The translations under genes were made by a program, and so were the position numbers. The notes below the pieces were generated by a model, which worked only from the letters and a program-made list of their open reading frames with translations, was not told the origin of the DNA and ran no database searches. DNA of 20,289 nucleotides from Bacteroidota bacterium. GTDB taxonomy: Bacteria; Bacteroidota; Bacteroidia; Chitinophagales; Chitinophagaceae. Where the stretch lies: contig JAFAGE010000156.1 of NCBI GenBank assembly GCA_023423015.1, forward strand, positions 1 through 20,289. Reading direction: 5' to 3'. Below, in pieces: positions 1 to 6,800 of this stretch (position 1 is its first letter; the number at the start of each line of letters is the position of its first letter).

Positions 1-60
1 GGGAATGAGGGAAACAACAATAATACTGAGTATTTCAGCGATGGATAAAATACGTTTCAA
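1..60 (-). CDS. Possible N-terminus of a divergent membrane protein (partial)
   Basis: Read on the minus strand from a TTG at 60-58, twenty codons stay open to the window edge and encode LKRILSIAEILSIIVVSLIP. This has the look of a short basic start followed by a first membrane helix. An in-frame TAA lies two codons upstream of the TTG, and there is no ATG, so if the gene is real it must start about here with a non-ATG codon. It would be transcribed divergently from the lipid-linked arabinose operon. Membrane glycosyltransferases are plausible partners for such an operon, but twenty residues do not allow a family call. Confidence 0.3.
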   Translation of the reverse strand, partial: MKRILSIAEILSIIVVSLIP

Positions 61-205
61 GGTTTAACCGTTTAATGGCCGGATGGAACCCCATTCACCC
101 GAAATTGATGTAAAATTCTGAGGCTCAGAAAGATTAACGCAAATCTAATAGCCAATAATATTGCATCAAAGCGTTTTGTAAACTATCTTGTGCCGGCCCG
201 ACGAC
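61..205. promoter_or_regulatory. Putative divergent promoter region
   Basis: This non-coding stretch lies between the possible minus-strand gene and the UbiA-type gene. It contains a TTG at 161-163 and, 20 bases later, TATCTTG at 184-190. That is one base short of the Bacteroidota -7 consensus TAnnTTTG, at roughly the usual distance from a -33 TTG. If used, it would leave a leader of only about 10 nt before the ATG at 206. No strong hairpin or Shine-Dalgarno sequence is visible. The promoter assignment is a weak match only. Confidence 0.25.
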
Positions 206-1099
206 ATGAAGCATTATATTACTTTATTACGACCGAAACACTGGGCAAAGAACCTCTTTCTCTTCGTTCCACCATTTTTTGCAGGAACATTCTTTGAACT
301 CGACAAAATAGGCTTGCTGGTTGGAGGCTTTTTCGCATTCAGCTTTCTGGCAAGCAGTATTTATATTATTAATGATTACCGGGATATTGAAGACGACCGC
401 AAGCATCCCGAGAAAAGCAAACGCCCGCTTGCATCGGGAAAGGTAAACAAGACTATTGCGCTGATCCTCAGTGTTATTCTGACCATCGCAGGCGGGATAA
501 TTGCATATCTGCTAGACGACAGCGGCAAGTTTCTCTTTATCTCAGGAATCTACTACCTGATGAACCTGTCGTATTCATTTGGCCTGAAAAATATCTCCAT
601 CGTCGATATTCTGATTGTGGCTGCCGGCTTTGTGTTGCGCGTAAAAGCTGGTGCGTTGCTGGCGGAAGTGAATACCACGGAATGGTTCATAATCATGACA
701 TTCCTGCTTGCGTTGTTCCTTGCCATTGCTAAGCGCCGCGACGACGTGGTTCTGAAACAAAATACAGGAACCGAAATGCGGAAGTCGATGAAAGGATACA
801 GCCTCGATTTTCTGAATACCTTACTCGGCCTGTTCTGTGCGATCCTGATCGTTTCGTACGTAAACTATACGGTGTCGCCGGCTGCTTTTCAGAAATTTGG
901 CCACAGGTTGTTTTATACAGCATTATTTGTGATAGCCGCTATGATGCGTTACCTGCAGATTACTTTTATTCATAACAAAGCAGGATCGCCGACCGATGTA
1001 TTATACAAAGACCGCTTTATACAGGTAACCCTTGTTTTATGGGCAGCCAGTTTTTTTGTGATACTATATTTGCGAGATTTAACCTTTTTTGAGAAATGA
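206..1099 (+). CDS. UbiA-family 5-phosphoribosyl polyprenyl-phosphate synthase (DPPR synthase-like)
   Basis: Integral membrane prenyltransferase of the UbiA superfamily, about 297 residues with eight or nine hydrophobic segments. The first Asp-rich motif is N56-D57-YRD-IEDDR followed by HPEKSKRPLASG. This closely resembles the mycobacterial Rv3806c motif NDxRDxExDRxHPxKxxRP, rather than menaquinone or heme O synthases. The second motif region is YSFGLKNISIVDI (residues 123-135) with GFVLRVKAG after it. By family knowledge the enzyme transfers 5-phosphoribose from PRPP to a polyprenyl phosphate, here probably undecaprenyl phosphate. I chose ATG 206 because the motif KHYITLLRPKHWAKN begins there; a TTG at 188 would add six unlikely residues. 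Its stop overlaps the next start as ATGA (1096-1099), implying coupled translation. The substrate is inferred from motif similarity and from the two neighbouring epimerase genes. Confidence 0.85.
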   Translation: MKHYITLLRPKHWAKNLFLFVPPFFAGTFFELDKIGLLVGGFFAFSFLASSIYIINDYRDIEDDRKHPEKSKRPLASGKVNKTIALILSVILTIAGGIIAYLLDDSGKFLFISGIYYLMNLSYSFGLKNISIVDILIVAAGFVLRVKAGALLAEVNTTEWFIIMTFLLALFLAIAKRRDDVVLKQNTGTEMRKSMKGYSLDFLNTLLGLFCAILIVSYVNYTVSPAAFQKFGHRLFYTALFVIAAMMRYLQITFIHNKAGSPTDVLYKDRFIQVTLVLWAASFFVILYLRDLTFFEK

Positions 1100-2427
1100 A
1101 GCAGAGAATCGCGAACTGGGGTAATTACCCTGTAATGGAAAGCGATGTGAAGTCGTTCAGCTTCGATGAGCAACTGGGGAAGTTGCTCGCCTCTGCCGAT
1201 CATGTAATTCCAAGGGGAAACGGCCGATGTTATGGCGATGCTTCCCTCGCTGAAAGAACAATTTCAACTCTTAATTATAACCGGATACTCTCGTTCGACA
1301 CTGCAAATGGCATTTTTGAATGTCAAAGCGGGCTTACTCTCGATAAAATCCTTGAAGTGATCGTGCCAAAGGGTTGGTTTCTCCCGGTAACACCGGGAAC
1401 GAAGTTTATCACGGTGGGAGGAGCTGTTGGCAGCGATGTGCATGGGAAGAATCATCACGTTGAAGGTTCTTTCAGTAACCACGTTGTTGATATGGACGTG
1501 ATGATTGCAGACGGTAGCATTGTCACCTGCTCGCCGGATCATCATGCAGACCTGTTTACCGCTACATGCGGCGGGATGGGGCTAACCGGAATGATCACAC
1601 GAGTAAAATTCAGGCTGAAGAAAATTGAAACTTCATACATAAGACAAAAGCAGATCAAGGCAAAGAACCTGAATGAACTGCTGAAGTTATTTGAAGAATA
1701 CAAGCATTATACGTATTCCATGGCCTGGATTGATTGCCTTACAAAAGGTGATAATTTCGGGAGAGGAATATTAATTATCGGCGAACATGCGACCGTGGAG
1801 GAATTGAGCGAAAAAAGAAAAAGAGACCCGCTCGCTTTGCCGAACAAACCGAAAATTACTTTCCCTTTTAATCTCCCTTCGTGGGTATTGAATACATTTA
1901 CAGTCAAGGCATTTAATTTTCTTTATTACGGCAAGAACCTGAAAAGAGAAATTGACAATGTAGTGCCTTACGAACCATTCTTTTATCCGCTCGATGCTAT
2001 CCTTCACTGGAATCGCGGGTATGGAAAGAAAGGGTTTGTTCAATACCAGTTTGTATTACCACTTTCTGCGAAAGACGGGCTTGTTGCCATTCTTAATCGG
2101 ATCAGCGATGAAGGTTTAGGTTCTTTTCTTGCGGTGTTGAAAGTGTTTGGTAAACAGGAAAGCCTCATTTCTTTTCCGGACGAAGGATATACATTAGCGC
2201 TGGATTTTCCCGTACGAAATGGTTTGTTCAAATTTCTGGATGAGCTCGACAGCATCGTCCTGAAATACGGGGGAAGGTTATATATGTCGAAAGATGCGCG
2301 TATGAAACCCGAGGTATTGATCCAGGGATATCCGCATCTTGAAGAATTTAAAAGCATTGTGAGAAAGTACAATCCTTCCGCGAAGTTTTCTTCGATACAA
2401 TCGGAGCGATTGTTGCTAACGGATTAA
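1096..2427 (+). CDS. dprE1: DprE1-like FAD-dependent decaprenylphosphoryl-ribose 2'-oxidase
   Basis: This 443-residue flavoprotein belongs to the VAO/PCMH oxidase family and is close to mycobacterial DprE1 in length. The N-terminal FAD domain carries RGNGRCYGDAS (residues 40-50) and the hallmark DVHGKNHHVEGSF beginning at about residue 115, where His116 corresponds to the flavin-region histidine of DprE1. The C-terminal substrate domain has VFGKQESLISFP and GGRLYMSKD; Lys399 matches the active-site lysine (Mtb Lys418). The residue matching Mtb Cys387, target of covalent benzothiazinones, is Ala368 within GYTLALDFP. The 31-residue spacing to the lysine is identical, which supports the alignment. 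The enzyme oxidises the 2'-OH of polyprenyl-phospho-ribose to the 2-keto sugar. It overlaps the upstream gene by 4 bp and lies 9 bp before the reductase, so it is part of one operon. Confidence 0.9.
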   Translation: MKQRIANWGNYPVMESDVKSFSFDEQLGKLLASADHVIPRGNGRCYGDASLAERTISTLNYNRILSFDTANGIFECQSGLTLDKILEVIVPKGWFLPVTPGTKFITVGGAVGSDVHGKNHHVEGSFSNHVVDMDVMIADGSIVTCSPDHHADLFTATCGGMGLTGMITRVKFRLKKIETSYIRQKQIKAKNLNELLKLFEEYKHYTYSMAWIDCLTKGDNFGRGILIIGEHATVEELSEKRKRDPLALPNKPKITFPFNLPSWVLNTFTVKAFNFLYYGKNLKREIDNVVPYEPFFYPLDAILHWNRGYGKKGFVQYQFVLPLSAKDGLVAILNRISDEGLGSFLAVLKVFGKQESLISFPDEGYTLALDFPVRNGLFKFLDELDSIVLKYGGRLYMSKDARMKPEVLIQGYPHLEEFKSIVRKYNPSAKFSSIQSERLLLTD

Positions 2428-2436
2428 AGCTCGAAA

Positions 2437-3168
2437 ATGGCTACAGTTTTAGTTTTAGGTGCGGCTTCTGATATGGCAACGGCAATTGCCGAAAAATTTG
2501 CGTCTGCCGGCTTTCATATACAGCTGGCGGCACGAAATATCCAGCGACTCGAACCTCTTCAGTCGGATCTTGCTATCAAATATTCCATTCGTGTTTCCAT
2601 TCATGAATTTGATGCGCTACAATTCAATAGTCACGCGTCTTTTTTTGAATCTCTCGAAACAAAGCCGGATGTTACTATCTGTGTTTTCGGGTATCTGGGC
2701 GACAACGAAGCTGCCATGGCAGACTGGAGCGAAGCTGAAAAGATTGTTCACACAAATTATACCGGCGCTGTTTCTGTATTGAATGCAGCTTCGCAACATT
2801 ATGCCACTGCAAAAGAAGGCGTAATTGTTGGCATCGCTTCAGTGGCAGGCGAGCGCGGACGTCAAAGTAATTTTATCTATGGAAGTGCGAAAGCTGGTTT
2901 TGTAGCCTACCTGTCAGGCTTACGCAATCGTATGTATCGCGAGCGTGTTCATGTCGTAACCGTTCAGCCCGGATTTGTGTATACAAAAATGACAGAAGAT
3001 CTGCAACTACCTGCGCTGCTCACCGCCACTCCGGAACAGGTAGCAAACAGCGTGTATAAAGCGGTACAGAAGAAAAAAAATGTGGTATATGTGAAATGGT
3101 TCTGGCGCTGGATCATGCTGATCATTAAATTAATACCTGAGCCAATCTTTAAACGAATGAAGCTGTGA
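2437..3168 (+). CDS. dprE2: DprE2-like short-chain reductase (polyprenylphospho-2-ketopentose reductase)
   Basis: Short-chain dehydrogenase/reductase of 243 residues. The nucleotide-binding turn is GAASDMATAIA (residues 8-18), the SDM variant typical of DprE2 rather than the classical GxxxGxG. Catalytic residues are visible as Ser135 (IASVAG), Tyr148 and Lys152 (YGSAK), with Asn107 in HTNYTG. The C-terminus has an aromatic and hydrophobic stretch (WFWRWIMLIIKLIPEPIF) followed by a basic tail, which could hold the enzyme to the membrane where its lipid-linked substrate sits. It would reduce the 2-keto intermediate made by the DprE1-like enzyme, completing epimerisation of ribose to arabinose. 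It starts 9 bp after the oxidase stop and overlaps the HAD gene by GTGA. The specific role rests on operon context as much as on motifs. Confidence 0.85.
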   Translation: MATVLVLGAASDMATAIAEKFASAGFHIQLAARNIQRLEPLQSDLAIKYSIRVSIHEFDALQFNSHASFFESLETKPDVTICVFGYLGDNEAAMADWSEAEKIVHTNYTGAVSVLNAASQHYATAKEGVIVGIASVAGERGRQSNFIYGSAKAGFVAYLSGLRNRMYRERVHVVTVQPGFVYTKMTEDLQLPALLTATPEQVANSVYKAVQKKKNVVYVKWFWRWIMLIIKLIPEPIFKRMKL

Positions 3169-3758
3169 GCAGAACCATCGCCTTTTTTGATTTTGACGGT
3201 ACAATAACCTCTAAAGACACACTGCTCGAATTCATCCGCTACAGCAAGGGCGATTTGGCATTCTATGCAGGTTTTGCATTACATTCTCCGGTACTCATTG
3301 CCTACAAACTTCAGATTATATCCAATCACCGCGCAAAAGAAATAATGCTGCGGCATTTTTTTGGTCGCATGCCTGTTGAAGAGTTCAATAATCTTTGCGA
3401 CCGGTTTTACCACGAGCGGCTGCCTTCACTGATCAGGGAAAAAGCTATGAAGGAAATTACTAAACTGCAGGCGCACGGCGCCGACGTGGTTGTTGTGTCG
3501 GCCTCACCTGAAAACTGGCTGATACAATGGTGCCGCAGTATCGGCGCAGAATGCATAGCAACCAGGATGGTGGTGAACAATAACCTTGTCACAGGTCGTA
3601 TCGAAGGACGTAATTGTCATGGTACCGAAAAGGTAAGGCGAATACTCGAGCGCTACAATCTTGAACATTATTCAGCCGTCTACTGCTACGGCGACACTCC
3701 AGGCGACAAACATATGCTCAATTTAGCGAGCATTAAATTCTACAAGCCATTTCGTTAA
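3165..3758 (+). CDS. HAD-IB family phosphatase, candidate phosphatase of the lipid-arabinose pathway
   Basis: Haloacid dehalogenase superfamily hydrolase, subfamily IB (SerB-like), 197 residues. Motif I is FFDFDGTITSKD (residues 7-18), motif II is SAS in VVVSASPENW, and motif IV is YGDTPGDKHM near residue 175; a lysine in GTEKVRR serves motif III. A helical cap insert after motif I contains a moderately hydrophobic segment. The start is GTG at 3165, whose GTGA overlaps the stop of the reductase, so it is translationally coupled to the operon. In mycobacteria the 5-phosphate of decaprenylphosphoryl-phosphoribose is removed by a PAP2-type membrane protein (Rv3807c); none is present here, so this gene is the natural candidate for that step. 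That role is inference; the phosphatase fold is clear. Confidence 0.8.
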   Translation: MSRTIAFFDFDGTITSKDTLLEFIRYSKGDLAFYAGFALHSPVLIAYKLQIISNHRAKEIMLRHFFGRMPVEEFNNLCDRFYHERLPSLIREKAMKEITKLQAHGADVVVVSASPENWLIQWCRSIGAECIATRMVVNNNLVTGRIEGRNCHGTEKVRRILERYNLEHYSAVYCYGDTPGDKHMLNLASIKFYKPFR

Positions 3759-3773
3759 TGGTGAATGGTTACC

Positions 3774-3849
3774 GTGAAAGGTGATCAGTGAAAGGTGAAA
3801 AGTGAAAGGTGAGAGGAATAATCTTCTTCTCACCTTTCACCTTTCACTT
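3774..3849. repeat. 11-mer direct/inverted repeat forming a bidirectional hairpin between convergent genes
   Basis: Three direct copies of GTGAAAGGTGA start at 3774, 3788 and 3802, an exact 14-base period. Two overlapping inverted copies (TCACCTTTCAC) start at 3830 and 3837. The arms 3793-3814 and 3828-3849 can pair almost continuously, with one A-C mismatch and one G-T wobble, around a 13-base AT-rich loop. The element fills the gap between the HAD gene (stop at 3758) and the minus-strand PKD gene (stop at 3852-3854). It could act as a shared terminator or mRNA 3'-end protector for both. It lacks a clean T tract, so intrinsic termination is not assured. It may also be a copy of a dispersed intergenic repeat family. 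Confidence 0.7.
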
Positions 3850-3851
3850 AC

Positions 3852-6800
3852 TTATCTCGCTTTGATAAACTTGCTCACTTTCCTCAGTTTTCCTGCTATC
3901 ATTACTTCCAGGTAGTACACACCCGTCTGCAGGTCTGATATTATTACGTTTTCGAATAATTGGGTCTGTGTTTTTTCCTTATTGATCGACTTCACAACAG
4001 AACCAGACATGTTGAAGATAGTGATGCGTGTGGTTCCCATCGTGTCGCTGGTAAGCTGCACATTCAGGCTCGATATCGCCGGGTTAGGATACACGTTCAT
4101 CACTTCCTGGTATCTCATTGTATTGATTACAGAAACATGCATGGTATCTGCACTTTCCGAACCGAGATCATCGCGCACTGTGAGTACGAAAATGTATTCG
4201 CCGGTTTGCAGGTCATTCACAGTTGTCTTCGGCTCAGTAGGTGTAACAAAGCTGGCGTTCGCAGGGCCGCTCAGTTGTGTCCACTGGTACGATACGATGC
4301 TTCCATCGGGATCCGAAGACAGTTCTCCGTCAAGTGTTGTGCTCGATGTAGGGTAAGATATTTCCTGGTCTTTGCCAGCATATGCAATCGGAAGTTGATT
4401 AACAGGTTCAGGTTGTCCATAAACAATCACTTTCACCACGTCACTTCCTGCAACTCCTTTATCATCTTTCACAGTAAGCCTGAAGAGATATTCTCCTTCG
4501 ATAGCACCTACAACTCTCGGTGTAGCAGTAGTTGAGTTGGCTATGGTCAAGCCGCCCGGTCCTGAAACTTTCACCCAGCTGTACGATACAATAATTCCAT
4601 CAGGGTCGTACGATGCTGATCCATCTAGCTCTATGTGGTTGACAGGGAGATTAACTTCGATGTCTTCGCCCGCTTTTGCAATTGGCCCGGCATTCGGTGG
4701 TTCAGGCAGAACATTAATATCTACCACATCGCTGGCTTTAGCGCCTTCGTTGTCGGTTACTGTAAGTCTGAACCTGTATTTGCCTTCTGACAGCCCGGTC
4801 ACCTTTGTGGTTACGCCGCCTGCGTTTGTTATTGCAGATCCCGCTGGTCCGGTCACAAACTCCCATTTGTAACCAACGAGCGAACCATCTGAATCATACG
4901 AATCGCTACCATTCAATTCCACTTCATTCAGTGGTAATTGTATTTCGATTGCAGCACCTGCTTCCGAGAAAGGAATTTTATTTGGTGCGGGGAGTACTGT
5001 TACTTTTATCGTGTCGAAGCCCAATGCTCCATCATTATCTTTTACCTGTAATCTGAAGAAGTACTCACCTTCAACCAGGTTCCTTACCTCTGTAATGTGA
5101 TAGCTCGGTTTGGCGATGGTCACAGGAGCTGGACCGCTCAGCCTCAGCCATGAGTAATTCGTCAGAGTTCCGTCGTCATCGATAGACTTACTTCCATCAA
5201 GCGTCACAGTTTTTTGAGGGAAGGTGATGGTGATGTCGTCGCCTGCAATTGCTTTCGGCAATTTATTCGGCGGAGGCGGCGGCAGGTCTTCTTTTTTAAC
5301 AACCACCTGGATAGTGTCGGCGCTTGTTGCACCATCATCGTCCATTACTTCGAGGCGGAATTTATAAGTTCCTTCGACCAGTTCAGATATTCCGGTAGAC
5401 ACTGAATTCGGTTCGGCGATGATGAACGACTCAGGTCCTGTTACGTACGACCAGCTGTAAGCAGTGATTGTACCATCTTCGTCGGAGGATGCGGAACCAT
5501 TAAGTGTGGTTGAATTCACCGGTAATGTGATGCTCACATTTGCGCCGGCCTGGGCCACGGGGGCAACATTCGGTGCATGAGGTTGTGGTAATACAATCAC
5601 TACAACAGTGTCTGCACTTTTCGCGCCTTTGTTGTCTGTAACCTGTAAACGGAATTTGTAGGTTCCTTCGCTGAGACCATTGGCGGTTGTTATTGCCACG
5701 GCCGGGTCTGTGATGATGAAGTTTTCCGGACCGGCTATTTTACTCCATGCATATGTTGCAATGCTTCCATCAGGATCAGAAGAATTGCCTCCGTTCAGCG
5801 AAACACTGTTTTCCGGTAATGTGATTTCAACATCGTTTCCTGCATTTGCAACAGGCTTTTTGTTCGGAGCCGGGTTAACTTTTACCACCACAATATCTTC
5901 TGCAGCAGCACCGCGATCATCGGTAATTTTTAATTTGAATTCATATGTACCCTGAACAAGTCCTGTCACTTCCGTTGATGACTGTTCTGCATTCACAATG
6001 GTGAAAGAAGAAGGACCACTCAGTTTTGTCCACTCGTAAATTTTAATTGTGCCGTCACCGTCTTGTGAACCAGTACCGTTAAGCACTGTCTTGTTCACTG
6101 GTAAAGTGATGGTGATGTCTGTGCCTGCATTGGCAACAGGCGATACATTCGGCACTACAGGTTCCGGCAACACAGTGAGCGTAATTTTGTCTTCACCCGT
6201 TGCGCCTGAATTGTCTGTTACTTTAAGTCTGAACACATAAACACCTTCCACAAGATTGCTTACGTTGGTAACAGCTGTCGAAGGAGCTGAAAGGTTTCCA
6301 CCTGCAGGTCCGCTAATTTTTGTCCACGCATAAGTCTTTATTGTACCGTCTTCATCAGCGGATTTGGATCCATCGAATTTTGTTGCGTTCTGCGGAAGCG
6401 TGATGCTGAAGTTAACGCCGGCGCGTGCGATGGGCGCTTTGTTTACCGGAGGTGCCGGAGCAACAGTAACGGTAATCTGGTCTTCACCCGTAGCTCCACC
6501 ATTATCTGTTACTTTAAGCTTATAGACATAAGTACCTTCTTCGAGGCTTGTCACTGTTGTTTTAGCTGCAGATGCACTGTTTATTTCGCCACCCTGTGGT
6601 CCCGACACTTTGGTCCACGCATATGTTTTAATGGTACCATCAGCGTCAGAAGATCCGGAGCCATCCAGGCTTACCGAATTTTGTGGTAACTGTATGCTGA
6701 TGTTTACTCCGGCGCGTGCAATCGGCGCTGTATTCGGTAACGCAGCGTTGACCGTCACTGTCACCTGGTCTTCAGCAGATGCGCCTTTATTGTCGGTTAC

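Noticed and set aside
188..205. TTG start at 188 for the UbiA-type gene
   Set aside because: It would add only six residues (MCRPDD) without family similarity; the ATG at 206 begins the conserved N-terminus.
1264..2372. Minus-strand open frames opposite the DprE1-like gene
   Set aside because: They are antisense to a gene with complete DprE1 motifs and have no supported features of their own.
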